From Montifringilla adamsi (lineage: Eukaryota > Chordata > Aves > Passeriformes > Passeridae), in contig JAGGNK010003113.1 in the NCBI GenBank assembly GCA_017590115.1, forward strand, positions 484,209-548,208: a stretch of DNA of 64,000 nucleotides. Reading direction: 5' to 3'. The notes beneath the pieces were generated by a model. It searched no databases. It saw only the letters and a program-made list of their open reading frames with translations, and was not told the origin of the DNA. Each line of letters opens with the position of its first letter. The first letter of the stretch is position 1. The position numbers were made by a program, and so were the translations under genes. Positions 1-11,929 of the stretch are shown here, piece after piece.

Positions 1-2270
1 AGCCTCATCCATCCCAGCAGCAAGGCAGCTCCCGGCACCCGCGGGTGCAGCCCTGCTGCATTCCAGCCTGGCTGGCCTGCCTGCGGGGAGGCTGAAATAT
101 TTGGGAGGGAATGGAGAAGGGAAAGGGGAAAATAAATAATAAAATAAAAATCTATAAAAAGAAAGTTTAAAAACACAAGTTAAAAAAAAAAAATACCAGG
201 CGCAGAGTGCAGCTGCGGTTCTGGTTCCAGTTCCCAGGTGATGTCAGGCCTGGAGCCTCTCCAGCCCTGGCCCCTCAGAGACGGTCTTTGTGGGTTCAGC
301 ACTGAGTGTTTTTCCTTCCTGAGACTCGGGGACACCTTCCTGTCTCAGAGAAAGCGGCCAAGAGCCTTTCCAAGGGTGTCCGCACGCAGGAAGGGGAGAG
401 GATGGGAGGGGAGCATGGCTGAGCTCGGTGCAGGGCTGCGGCTGCCGGGGCGCCGGCGGTGGCCGGGAGCGATCGGTGGCCACAGCACTCACCCCACACG
501 GGGCAAAGGGGCACCCGGCTCCCACCAGCCCGGCAGCTCTGAGTCACCGTTTCCCTCTCACGGTATTGGGAGGGGCTGGAATGTACTGGGACCCACAGGC
601 TTGTCACTGGGACATGCTGGGACCCTTGGCCCCAGTGCTGGGATGTGCTGGGATCCATAGCCTCAGCAGCGGGATGTGCTGGAATCCACAAGCCCAGCAC
701 TGGATGTTGTTGGGTGCCCAGCTTCTGGACTAGTACATGCTGGGATCCAGGGCTGTTACACTGGAGCTTGCTCTGGGGTCATTGTGCCTCCTTGGCACTG
801 GGGTGTGGTGACATCCATGGCCCTAGCACTGAGACATGCTGGATCCCACAGCCTCTGCACTGGGCTGTACTGGGATGCATTGCCTTTATACTGGAGGTTT
901 CTAGGGCCCCAGTCTCTGGCACTGGACTGGATGCACAGCTCCTGTGCAGGGGTTCACTGGGGCTCACGGTCTTCATATTGGAGCTTGCTGAGGCTCCAGT
1001 TGCTGGCACTGGGACATCCTGGAACACTGGTGCTCAGCCCTGGGACATACTGGGACCTATACGCTCAGTGCTGGGACCTGCTGTGCCCCCAGCACTGGGA
1101 CCACCAGCCCTTGCTGAACCCCTGGGGGGCTCCAGAGCCACTACTTCACGAGGACAGTCCCCTTTTATGTGCGGGTTGGGTTGTTTGCAGAGCACAGCAT
1201 CCCCCACGGCCCCTGCCCCCCGATAAACCCGGGGGCAGGGATTCTGTGTCCTGGGCTGTTTGGAGAATCTCACGGCTGTTTATTGGGGTCTGGGACACAT
1301 TAGCCACGCTGAGAACAAACCTCTCCCACCCACCCCGGTCCCTGCTTGGGACCAGCTCTCACAGCTGCACCGCGCTGTCAGCTCCATAAATCAAACCCGG
1401 GGGAGGGAGCCCGGGGCAGGCTCACCTCGGTGAGCAGGGGGCCAAGAGGTGCTGTGGGCTCCCAACAGAGCCCCTGCCCGGGGCAGGCTCCAGCGGGACC
1501 CCCAGCGTGCTCCCCTTGCTCCAGGCTCCAGGACCCTGGGGAGATAGGGCAGCTCCAGTTCTTCAGCCCTTAGGGGGAGCCCCCAGTTGCCCCATCCACA
1601 GCTGCCTCTGCTCCGTGGGACACGCCGGCCCCTGGGAGCCGCCAGCCCCGGCACAGCACCATTCCCAGGCTCAGCTATCCGCACCGCCCAGCCAGTCCAG
1701 CCCCCTCCAGCAGAATCCCATGTGGGGATCTGGCCTGGGAACCCCCCATGTCCCCACCTGACCCCGTGCAGGTGCTGCTGCCTGCAGCCCCACTGTACAA
1801 GGCTCTGCATGGTCATTGTGGTGGCGATGGCAGTCACAGCAGGGACAGTTGTGCTGGTGGCAGCAGTGGCAATGGTGGCAGTTGCAGTAGCAGCAACATC
1901 GCGCCAGTCATGATGTCCCAGGTGGAGGGCAGGGCACAAAAGCAGTTACACCAACGCTGACCCACCACTTGGGCACGTGTGGCTGCAGCAGGGGGCTGGC
2001 AGTGCCATCCCCATCCCATGGCATGGCACTGACCCCTTGGGACTTCTGCACTTCTTTGTGGAGCTAAAGCTGTCCTCAGGGCCTGGGAACAGAGGGATAG
2101 CTCACCCAGGGGTCTTACCCATGTGAATCCCACTGTGGCACAGGCTGGGATGGTCACAATGGTTCCAGTGGCACCGACCATCAGTGCAGGGCTGGGGGTC
2201 CAGAGCCATCTTGGGGACCCCACCTCACCCCACACAGGGGTGACAGGCAGGCACTGGCCCATCAGAAAAA
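1..2270. other. Left flank without recognisable gene
   Basis: Holds an A-rich tract (110-195), a degenerate 31-40 bp minisatellite (570-1110) and a CAG/GTGG-rich stretch (1795-1905). I see no exon-like sequence on either strand. The ORFs come from repeat and GC-rich DNA. Confidence 0.6.
570..1110 (+). repeat. Degenerate 31-40 bp minisatellite
   Basis: Units based on ATGCTGGGATCCA-AGCCCCAGCACTGGG repeat about 14 times; three consecutive units near 615, 646 and 677 are exactly 31 bases apart. Divergence rises toward the right. Confidence 0.75.
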
Positions 2271-2276
2271 TAAGGT

Positions 2277-2282
2277 TTTATT
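2277..2282 (-). terminator. TCF15: Poly(A) signal of TCF15
   Basis: The minus strand reads AATAAA, 342 bases past the TCF15 stop codon, which gives a plausible short 3' UTR. It is the first such hexamer downstream of the stop that I noticed. Confidence 0.6.
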
Positions 2283-2623
2283 TTCCAAGCGGCTGCACGT
2301 GCACAACCAGCATCCCCAGGGCCATGACACTGTCCCCCCGGAGCGCCTCGACGCCGGCTGCACATAGGCCCCTTCCAGTCCAGCCCCGGGGCGCGGGGAC
2401 CCCCCTCCCCGGCCCTGCCCCGCGTGGGCAGCCTCGGCCACGGGAGCGTCCTCCCGCCCCACTGCCGGCTCCAGGGCCAGTGTTGGTGTGGTGCCAGCCT
2501 GGGCTCGGCCGCTGCCACCTCAGGTGAGCAGCTCCCTCCCTCCCCGCTGCGGTCTCTGGGCTGGCGTGTGCGGGCTCTGTCTGCCTGTGCCGCTGTGTCA
2601 GGTGGGTGCTGCCGGAGCCCGGC

Positions 2624-4984
2624 TCATCTCCGCGACACTCGCAGGGGCGTCACCCCTCGCACCTTCAGGCAGTTGCCCCCGAGGTCCCTCCGACTGCCCT
2701 GCAGAGAGAGGAGGGAGAGCTGCAGGTACCATGGCGTGTCTGGGTGGGGGGCACCCCGCTCCTGCCCACTGCCCACCACACCGACTCCTCCATGGGGACC
2801 CGCTGTGAGATGGCCAGTGGCTCAGTCCTGGGGTGGCTCTGTGCTGCCTGGAGTGGACAGACAGATGGGGCTATGCCTGACAAGTGGTTGAGTGTGTGGC
2901 TGAGGGTGCTGTGCTGGAGCCCTCCAAGGTGGGTCCCCCTTGGCCTTGTCACCCTGCAGGACACAGCCCCCATGGCTGCTCAGCACTGCAGGGCTCAGAC
3001 CTGTGGCAAGGGCCAGTAGCACCCCAGGACAGACACATGGCCCCAGACAGATCCACAGCCCTGACAGAGTCCAAACGGGGATGGGGAGACTCAGCTCTAC
3101 CTCGCAGTTTATGAGAACAACATCAGCCCAGTACTGCCCAGTATAACCCAGCACAGACCAGCATGGTCCAGATTTAGCCCAGAACATTCCAGTATAACTC
3201 AGCATGGATCAGCAGAGCCCAGTTCCAACCCAGCCTATTTCCAGCCTTGCACAGCCAAGCATGGTCCAGTACAGCCCATTTCCAGACCACTTCCAGCACA
3301 GCACAACCCATTTCCAGCCCTGCCCATTTCCAGCCCTGTACAACCCCTTTCCAGACCAGCCTCAGGTCTGGGATGCAGAGTCAGATCCCAACCCAGCTCC
3401 CCCCATTGCCCTCCAGCAGGAGTTTCCCAGTCCCAGTGCCTCCACAGGGTCCCCTGGGGGGTCCAGCACTGTGCCAGACCCCTGGCTCCAGCCCCAGGAA
3501 GCAGCCCAGATGATTCCAGCTCTGCCAGGGACCAGGGCTGGAAGACTCCAGGAGGGCTGGAGAGACTACTGAGGGGGGCGGCAGGAGCAGGGGAATGATT
3601 AAAAATGGAGCAGCAAAATGTGAAAAAGCTCTGAGGGGTGGAGTGTGACCCATGGCTGTATTGCCTGGGTCACACAAGGGACATCTTGAGTGTCTGTGGG
3701 GACAGTAGCAAGTACAGCAGCCCCTGCTCGCAGCCCTGCCAAGGGATGTCCAAGAGGTCGGGCAGCTTCCAGCCCCTCACCCTTCACCCCATATCCTGCA
3801 CAGCTATTCCTGGGTCAAGCACACCCCGGCATGGCCAGCAGGGTGGGCTCACCACAGGAAAGGTGCCCCTTGAGCCACAGGGTGCTGGGGGGAATCAGCT
3901 GATGGCTGGGCAGGGGTGCTCTGCCATGGCCCAGCTCAGCCGTGTGGGAGCTGTGCCAGTGCTGCCAGCAGACCCTGCATGGGAACACGGGATGGGGAAC
4001 TCTGTCTGGGCCCCCTCGGGGGGTGTCTGCTGGGCTCTTCCTGTCCTCATCACATCAGGGAGCTGCTGGAGTGGCCCTGCTGCAGTGCTAGTGGGCTGGC
4101 AGGGTTGGGGATGGAGATGGGGATGGGAATGGGGATTGGGATGGAGAAGAGGTCAGCCAGTGAACTCTAAGCTCCCCCTGGGACAACCAATGCCAGGTCT
4201 GGGGTGACTGTTTAACCCCTGAGACCTCCCAGCCCGGATGGACGTGGGGGAGCAGCCCAGCCCTCTGACGTGAGCAGGAGCTGTAGGCGTGTGGCTACAA
4301 GCAGGATTTGGCCAGGAGCAGCCAAAACCTCCAGTGGGAGCTGGAGCCAGAAGCCGTGGTTCTCACTGAGCCATGCCAAGTCTCCTGCCCCGCTCAGCCC
4401 AGGCAGGGTCTGCTGGCCCCCATCCCTTGGAGACATGCTGAGCCTCCTGCCCCACTCAGGCCAGTAAGGGGAGGAAGAACCCTAACCCATCCCAGAGCCC
4501 CGCTCACCCCTTTCCGCTGGTTGCTGAGGCAGAAGGTGCAGATGCTGCGGGGCTGTTTGCTGTCCAGGTCGCCCTTGGCTCCATAGATGGCACTGAAACA
4601 GGGCTGCCCGTCCTCGCAGCCCTCGCCCAGCAGCAGCACGTTGGCCAGGTGGGAGATGTAGCTGGAGGCCAGGCGGAGGGTCTCGATCTTGGACAGCTTC
4701 CGATCCACCGGCTCGGTGGGGATGAGGGTCCGCAGGGCGGTGAAGGCCGTGTTGACGCTCTGGGTCCGGTCCCGCTCCCGTGCGTTCGCCGCCTGCCTCT
4801 GCTTCACCATCACCATCGGCCCCGGCTTCCGCGGCAGCTTGCGGCGAGCCTCGGCGCCCTCGCAGCAGCCGAACGACTGGTCCGACGTGTCGCTCTCGCT
4901 GCGGTTCTCCTCGTCCTCCGAGAGCATGCTGAGGTCGGGGTAGAGCACGCGGGCGGCCACAGGGCGCAGCATGGTGAAGGCCAT
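2624..4984 (-). CDS. TCF15: TCF15 (paraxis), bHLH transcription factor, 2 exons
   Basis: CDS is complement(join(2624..2698,4508..4984)), 183 aa. Exon 1 gives 159 codons from ATG 4982-4984 and ends at a GTGAGC donor. Exon 2 follows a CTGCAG acceptor and adds 24 aa with the paraxis tail ([12 protein letters not shown]) before TGA. The bHLH domain is about residues 63-117: basic region with [16 protein letters not shown], helix 2 with [15 protein letters not shown]. The acidic DEENRSESD stretch and the C-terminal [16 protein letters not shown] block identify TCF15 rather than its relative scleraxis. The family role is a nuclear bHLH factor that dimerises with E-proteins and is needed for somite epithelialisation. 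The glycine-rich linker before the bHLH, long in mammals, is short here. The 1.8-kb intron holds only repeats. Confidence 0.97.
2699..4507 (-). other. TCF15: TCF15 intron 1 with repeats
   Basis: Contains a degenerate TTCCAGCCC/CCAGCAC repeat (3120-3360) and a GGGGATGGA repeat (4098-4150). No additional exon seen. Confidence 0.8.
3120..3360 (+). repeat. Degenerate CCAGCACAG/TTTCCAGCCC tandem repeat
   Basis: Short units such as CCCAGTA, CCAGCAC and CATTTCCAGCCCTGC recur through the stretch, within the TCF15 intron. Confidence 0.65.
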
Positions 4985-5330
4985 GGTGGGGTGCCCGCCC
5001 GCACCCCCGGCCCCGCTGGGGGCACCCCCCGGGCTGCGGGGAGCCTTCCCCCGCCGGCACAGCTGCGACGGCGGCTCCGGACGCCTTCCCGCTGCTGCTC
5101 CGCTGCGGCAGCTGAGCAGGGCTGGGACACTGTCTGCAGGGGGAATCGGGATTTATACGGCCGGGGAGGGGCTGGCTCCGGAGCCCACCCCCAGCCGGCC
5201 CCCCGAGCTCCGGCCAGCGGCCGGTGGCCAGCGGCCAGCGTCCTCACCCCAGCCCTCGGAGCCAGTGCTGGCTCTGGCCACCGGCCTGGCCCCGCTCCGG
5301 CACGCTGGCCTGGCTGCGGGCACCTCGACC
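4480..5330. promoter_or_regulatory. TCF15: CpG island over TCF15 exon 1 and promoter
   Basis: CpG dinucleotides are dense across exon 1 and about 350 bases upstream, in contrast to the CpG-poor flanks. This is typical of vertebrate developmental transcription factor genes. Boundaries were judged by eye. Confidence 0.6.
5152..5157 (-). promoter_or_regulatory. TCF15: TATA box of TCF15
   Basis: The minus strand reads TATAAA here, about 170 bases upstream of the TCF15 ATG, inside a GC-rich block. The spacing puts a transcription start near 5125. Seen in sequence; promoter use is inferred. Confidence 0.65.
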
Positions 5331-7459
5331 CCAGGTCATGCCCACAGTGGTGACTGAGCCGTGGCAGTGCCAGGGCCACTGCCTGGCAAGTGCTCCCTGT
5401 GCCATGGCCTCTGGCACCTGCAGAGCAATGTCACACACAGTCAGCGCACAGGCAGCGTGTCCCCAGCCCCTGCCTGGCTGTCCCTTGCCAGCCCTGGGTC
5501 CTGCACAGGGTGGCATGAGATGAACCTGGGGCACAGGAGCTGGGATGGGGAAGGCAACCAGGAGCGGGTGGCACTGGTGCGGTGCCAGGGTTGTTTATCA
5601 GAGGAATGCCAGTGGGGGACATGCTGCTACCCACACCCTGCCATTCCCCATGGGACACGGTCTGTGCCCAGGAGGATGCCCAGAGCACTTAGGGAGCAGC
5701 AAGGGCAGGCAGCCCCCAAGGATGCACTCCTTGCTCCTCTGTTCCTGGGGCCTGGCACCGTGCCTGCCCACCATGGGAGGTGACAGGGAGACGTGGAGAG
5801 GCACGGGCAGCACTGCCGGCAGCGCTGCCAGGAGCATTTCCTCCCGTCCAGGAGGAAGGTGTGTGCCGGCAGTGGAAACACAGAGTCTTTTCCTGAGAGG
5901 GGAGCGATGAGCTGGCAGCAGCGGGAATCACCGGTGTCCTGGGAAGGGCTAGGGTTGCCCCCCAGCCTGACTGCTGCTCCTTGTCATTCCCCTTGGCACT
6001 CAATGCCATAGACTATGGCCCTGCTCCTCCTCACCAGAGAGGTCAATGCAGGACCCCCAGCCCTGAGCCCAACCCTCCCAGGAGCAGGCAGGGGGGTAGC
6101 CAGCTGAACCAAGCAGGCAGGAGGCTTCCTGCCTGCCTTCCTCCCCTTCCTCCTCCTCCATGATGCTCCAGGCATGATGCAGGTCAAGCAGCAAAAACAT
6201 GTGGAGGGCAGGACCTGGCTCCTGGCAGATGGCCCCAGGGCTGCTGGGGATGTGGCTGGGAGACTTGGCAGTGCCAGCTGCAGTCCCCACTGTCCAGCAG
6301 CTCCACAGCCAGAGAGGGATGGCTGGGGGGAATCTTGGAGGCTTGCCAGGGCTGAGACTGTGGCCATGGAATGCAGCTGGGATATCACCAACACCCCGGT
6401 GAGGTGGTCAGTGGGGTGTCCTGGGGCCATGGAATGGGGTGGCATCATGTTCCTCAGTGCCCCATGGTCAAAAGCAGGTTGCAGGACTGCAGCTTGTGGT
6501 ATGGCTTCTGGGGTCTGGGTCCCCCCATGGGCTCTCCTAGTGCTTCCAGGGTTTGTGGCTCCTGGACCATGACAGGGGCAGCTGTGCTGCCTGGCACAGG
6601 CACCGCTTCACTGCCTCCCACCCTGCTGGCTGTGAGCAAACGGCCCCTCTGCCCCCCGCAGGGCACAGGCAGCCCCCGGCTGGCGGGACCCCTGCCCTGT
6701 TTTCCTTCACCATTTGTCTGCCTCTGCAGAGCCTGTAAATCACAGTGGGGGGCAGAGAGATGGGCTGGGGCTGGTGGTCTTGCTGGGGCTGGGGATATGT
6801 AGGGCTGCACCAAGGGCCAGGGGTCCCACTGGAGCAGGGGACATGCAGGGCCACACCAGGGTCTGGGGACATACAGGGCTGAGCAAGAGGGCAGGGATCC
6901 TTCTGGGGTGAGGATGGGCAGGGGTCTGCACTGTGTCTGCACTGACAGCTCTCACCATGCATCAGTCCCCATGAGGGACCCCGACCTTCTGTAGCATTTG
7001 CCAAGAGCAGACCCCCACAAAAGGGTACATGCAGGCAGTGCCAGGGGCAAAGCTGGGGAAGGGCAGGCCCTCGGCATGACAGGCAGGAAGCAGGCAGGGA
7101 ACAGGCAGGGAGAAGGCAGGTGCCTGGACAGAGAGGGGAACCCTCACTCTGTCCCCCTCTCACCCCCGAGCCTTGCTGAGCCATGGCTGGGGGTCCACAG
7201 CAGCCCCTGGCTCTGACAGGTGGTAAGATGGATGGCAGGGGCTGTGTACTCAGCTGCACGTCCCACACATGGCCTCCAGCTGACAGGGACAGGCTGGGGG
7301 GGTCACCCAGTCCCCACACCCAGCCAAACTGCCCCAGGGCTTTTCTGGGGGGCAGGGACAGGTGTGGGGTGCTGGTGGCCTGTGGGGTCTGGAGCATGGC
7401 AGGGCACAGGCAGGGAAGGAGCAGCAGACAGGAGATGGCTCAGTGTGGGGTGGGGACAG

Positions 7460-7635
7460 CACATGTGTGTGCCCACGAGTGTGTGTGGGGGTGTGCAGCT
7501 GCACACATCTGTACATCCAAGCATGCGTGGATGTGCGCACAGTGTGCGCACAGGAATATATGTGAATATATGGCTGTGTGCCTGTGTTTGTGCAGTTGCA
7601 CATGGATGTGGATATGTTCCTGTGGGTGCCACGTA
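7460..7635. repeat. Alternating purine-pyrimidine (GT/CA) tract
   Basis: Imperfect TGTG/CACA runs with two copies of the palindrome GTGCGCAC near 7533-7552, a sequence type prone to Z-DNA. Confidence 0.7.
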
Positions 7636-8544
7636 AACCCCAAATGCCACCACCTCCTGCTGCAGTGACACCTCCATGTTGGCACAGACGTGTGTATGTG
7701 TGACCACCACCTTGCCAGATGCTGCACACAGAAGGATGGATGGACAGGAGCTGTCATCCCTGGCTGGGAGAGCAGCAGGAGCCATGGGAAGCAGGGAATG
7801 CTGCCAGCTCCCTGCCTGTCCAGCTGCCTGCGGATGCTGTGGCTGCGGGGCAGGAGGACGTGTGGCAGCAGCCAGGTTTTCCTGTGCTGCCTGGCAGGCA
7901 TCTGGTACAGGGCATGAGCCCCTGGGCCCCCTCAGCTCCCCAGCACTGTGGCCTGGGCTCTGACTCAGCCGGGCAGTGCAAGATGCAGCTGAGGCATCAC
8001 AAACCTTCTGCCAGCTTGAGTGGGTGCCAGGACGTGGTTTAGCCTCACAGCTGATCCAGCCAACCAACTGACCCCCGGGCAGAGGGTAGCACCAGGCATG
8101 GCTCAGGCATCCACGGCACACTGCATGGGATATACAGCATGGAGGGGACATGGCCTGAGCATGGGCTTGCAGCCCTGACTCCAGTCCAACCAGGCACCTC
8201 CTGCTCGGTGGGCATCGTGGGCTCAGGGTGCTGGGCACCCTGAGGGCTGGGTCCTGCCTCTGCTGCCAGAGAAATGCCCCCTGCCCCCCACACCAGGGAG
8301 TGTTTATCTTGGAGGTGATACTTAAGTGTAAGAAAATAAACAGGGAGCAGATGGGGCAGGGGCCAGGGCTGCCCCCGGCCCCATGGGAATGCTCCAGCCC
8401 TGCTGGGAAAACACCACGGCCGGCGAGGCAAATGGATTCCAGACCCACAGCAGGGCTGGAACATGTGGCCACCAGGACACTGGGCCTGACCCTGCTGAGC
8501 CCTAGTGAAGCAGTGCTGGACTGATCCATTCAAATCCACCCCAC

Positions 8545-8645
8545 CCTCTCCCATCCCATCCCATCCCATCCCACCCTGTCCTATTATGTCCCATCCTATC
8601 CCATCACAACCCATCCATGCCATCCTACCCCATCCCATCCTACTC
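8545..8645 (+). repeat. CCATC pentamer microsatellite, imperfect
   Basis: About 20 units of CCATC/CCATCC with substitutions. It is the reverse complement of the GGGAT array at 43251-43304. Confidence 0.85.
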
Positions 8646-9905
8646 AGTGCCCTAAGCCCACAGCCCCTGACCAGACCTTGGCACTGGGGGATGTCCAGGA
8701 CTGACCCCTCTGCCTGTGGCTCCCCAGTTTCAGGGTGCTCAGGCCAGTGAGGCCACAGGCCTGGGAGCTGCCCCATCCCAAATGCACAGTCCTGTCCAGC
8801 TGGGCACACACAGTGTCTGAGTCCAGCTGAGCCCAGTGAGGCAGGGATCTCATCCCAGGGGAGTCTATCCCTGCTCCCCAACACTGGGAGCCCCCAGAGC
8901 CCCTGGAGCCCCCTGAGTGAGGAGGAGCAGTGACTGGCATGGGGACTGGGCATTGAGAAACATTTTGGGGAACTGGAGAGTTTCCCCATTTTCCTGGATC
9001 AGGGCTGTACCAGGGTGACCTGGTGGGTCCCCAGGCAGTGTGGGAAGCACCAGGCCCCCCCTGCCCCCCGGGCTGTACCTGAGGGCTGGGGCTGCTGGTC
9101 TGGAAGGCATTACACGCCTGTCGCACGGGGAAGTCTGTCCCAGTTCCGGAGCTGGGACCCCCCCCCCCCCCCCCCCCCCGGCCTCTCTCTCGGGAGCCCA
9201 CAAAGAGCCTTTGTTCCTGCCCTGGAACGAATGGATTGGAGGCAGCCGGATCGGCTGTCAGCCGGCGACACCAGAGACCCTGCGGGTCAGGCAGAGGGAA
9301 GGGGGACAGGTGGAGGATGGATGGATGGAGGCAATCAGGGCTCTGCAGAGACCCATTCCTGTGCCAGCCAGGGGGTTGTGGCACCAGTAGCCCCAGCTGG
9401 GGACCAGCTCCCACTGCCCACACCATGCCAGCCCCATGGATGCACAGTCAGGCCTGGAGATGCTCACGCAGCACCTTGGACACAGCTCCCGTGCCAGGGA
9501 GCCCTGGGAGTGATGTCGGGACATCCTGGGACTGGCACGGACCTTTGGCACTGTTTGCATGGCATGGTAAGCTGGAAAAGCACATCCTGCAGCAGGCTTC
9601 CCAGCTGGAAGAAGCCTCCATGGCTTGCGGGAGTTGCAGGATCTGGGCAGCCTCAGTTCATTCCCACTTTGTGGAATTCCCAGCTCTGCTGAGCTGCCTC
9701 TTATCCAAGGGATGAGGGGCACAAGTCTGGGAGGGTGGGGCAAACAGCGTTCATGTGAGATGCCCAGCAGTGGGGGCACACAGGATATAGGCAGACATCA
9801 GTTCCTGCCATGGGACACCCGTTTGGGTGCACTCTGGAAATGTCCACATTGCCCCAGGAGCTGCCGCAGGAGCTGCCACCTCCTCCCTCCAACCCCCCCC
9901 CCCCC

Positions 9906-10887
9906 NNNNNNNNNNNNNNNNNNNNNNNNNNNNNNNNNNNNNNNNNNNNNNNNNNNNNNNNNNNNNNNNNNNNNNNNNNNNNNNNNNNNNNNNNNNNNNN
10001 NNNNNNNNNNNNNNNNNNNNNNNNNNNNNNNNNNNNNNNNNNNNNNNNNNNNNNNNNNNNNNNNNNNNNNNNNNNNNNNNNNNNNNNNNNNNNNNNNNNN
10101 NNNNNNNNNNNNNNNNNNNNNNNNNNNNNNNNNNNNNNNNNNNNNNNNNNNNNNNNNNNNNNNNNNNNNNNNNNNNNNNNNNNNNNNNNNNNNNNNNNNN
10201 NNNNNNNNNNNNNNNNNNNNNNNNNNNNNNNNNNNNNNNNNNNNNNNNNNNNNNNNNNNNNNNNNNNNNNNNNNNNNNNNNNNNNNNNNNNNNNNNNNNN
10301 NNNNNNNNNNNNNNNNNNNNNNNNNNNNNNNNNNNNNNNNNNNNNNNNNNNNNNNNNNNNNNNNNNNNNNNNNNNNNNNNNNNNNNNNNNNNNNNNNNNN
10401 NNNNNNNNNNNNNNNNNNNNNNNNNNNNNNNNNNNNNNNNNNNNNNNNNNNNNNNNNNNNNNNNNNNNNNNNNNNNNNNNNNNNNNNNNNNNNNNNNNNN
10501 NNNNNNNNNNNNNNNNNNNNNNNNNNNNNNNNNNNNNNNNNNNNNNNNNNNNNNNNNNNNNNNNNNNNNNNNNNNNNNNNNNNNNNNNNNNNNNNNNNNN
10601 NNNNNNNNNNNNNNNNNNNNNNNNNNNNNNNNNNNNNNNNNNNNNNNNNNNNNNNNNNNNNNNNNNNNNNNNNNNNNNNNNNNNNNNNNNNNNNNNNNNN
10701 NNNNNNNNNNNNNNNNNNNNNNNNNNNNNNNNNNNNNNNNNNNNNNNNNNNNNNNNNNNNNNNNNNNNNNNNNNNNNNNNNNNNNNNNNNNNNNNNNNNN
10801 NNNNNNNNNNNNNNNNNNNNNNNNNNNNNNNNNNNNNNNNNNNNNNNNNNNNNNNNNNNNNNNNNNNNNNNNNNNNNNNNNNNNNNN
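9906..10887. other. Assembly gap of 982 N flanked by poly-C
   Basis: Unsequenced. The left edge ends in 13 C and the right edge starts with 10 C, so the missing sequence is probably a C-rich/G-rich tract that blocked sequencing. Confidence 0.95.
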
Positions 10888-11929
10888 CCCCCCCCCCACC
10901 CCTCCCCTCTAACAAGAGGAAACTTTTTAGCACGCCACAATTCTGAGGAGAAATTTATGGCCCATCAGGGAGCCGCGGGCCAGGGCTGCTCTCCGTGAGT
11001 GCTTGCAGGGTTTCCTCCCGGCACACAGCTGCTTTCATGCAGCACATGCAGCTCTGCCGCGCCGGAGTCTCCCTCCCGTCCCTTCCCCTCACCCGGCACC
11101 CCCAGCCCACCCTGCTCTTCCTCCCCAGCGGATCCTGCGGAAAGGTGGAGGCAGGGGTAAATTGTGCCGATGCCAGCTCTGCCAGCTCCTGCCATGCAAA
11201 CGACCCGGCCGTGCCCTCCTCTCCCAGCCCGTTTCTGCCCTAGGGAACAGGATGCCTTCCGGGAGGATCACGGCTGATGGGGCAGAAGTGTCCGGCCGCA
11301 GTCCCAGTCCTTCTGCTGACTCACGGCGTGGTGAGTGACTCAGTGGCCTTTCCCCTCCCTGGATGGAGGCTCTCGGCTTAGAGGGATGCTGGGATGCCCA
11401 GGGGATGCTCGAGGCGGTTTTTCCAGGCTGCACGTGGGGTGACGACGTGGTGCTTGCAGAAATGACAGCATCCCAGCATGGCAGGACCACATGAGCCCCC
11501 ACAGCTGGGCAGAACTGACCCTGAATTCAGCTCTATGGCAAGGTGGCCTGGCAGAACATTGTCCTGCCACAGCATCCATCCCTCAGCACAGCATCCAGTC
11601 CCTCGCAGAACATCCATCCCCTTGCAAAGCATCTGTCCTTGTTCCGTGTGCCCACAGCCACTGCTCTTGCTGCTGCCAGGCCACCATGCTGTGCCGTGCT
11701 GTGCCATGTTGGACCACTGCATCTCTGCTTCCAACCTCAGCACCCTCTAGCACCACGCCAAGGAGCTGCAGGGGTTTTGATCATCTTTATTCCAGGTGCA
11801 GCAGTGGCTGCCACCACCACAGGATTTTGGAGATATCCCCCACAGAGACTGGGACCACTGGTGAGCCCAGAGTCACTGAGGGAGGGCTGGGGACTGGCCA
11901 TGCCAGGCCGGCTGTGTCTCTTCCCTGTG
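10888..11929. other. Intergenic stretch, no gene recognised
   Basis: Contains two AP-1/MAF-type sites 19 bases apart (11317-11323, 11336-11342) and a degenerate CAGCATCCATCCC repeat (11545-11640). No exon seen. Confidence 0.6.
11786..11791 (-). terminator. SRXN1: Possible poly(A) signal of SRXN1
   Basis: The minus strand reads AATAAA about 1.1 kb past the SRXN1 stop. I saw no closer hexamer. If used, the 3' UTR includes the 15-bp minisatellite at 11930-12600. Confidence 0.4.

Larger units (their letters stand above)
5331..9905. other. Gene-free region upstream of TCF15
   Basis: GC-rich but CpG-poor sequence with no recognisable exon. It contains alternating purine-pyrimidine DNA (7460-7635), a CCATC pentamer array (8545-8645) and a 22-base C run (9158-9179). 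An A/T-richer island at 8300-8345 (GTTTATCTTGGAGGTGATAC) could be regulatory. Confidence 0.6.

Noticed and set aside
4649..5353. 234-aa plus-strand ORF
   Set aside because: Antisense of TCF15 exon 1 and its CpG island.
7303..8529. 408-aa minus-strand ORF upstream of TCF15
   Set aside because: Runs through a GT/CA tract, has random-like composition and matches no family I recognise.
8545..8645. Short regularly spaced units suggesting a CRISPR array
   Set aside because: Units are contiguous pentamers without unique spacers, and the genome is vertebrate.
9625..10998. Long ORFs of unknown residues on both strands
   Set aside because: They are created by the assembly gap, since N codons contain no stops.
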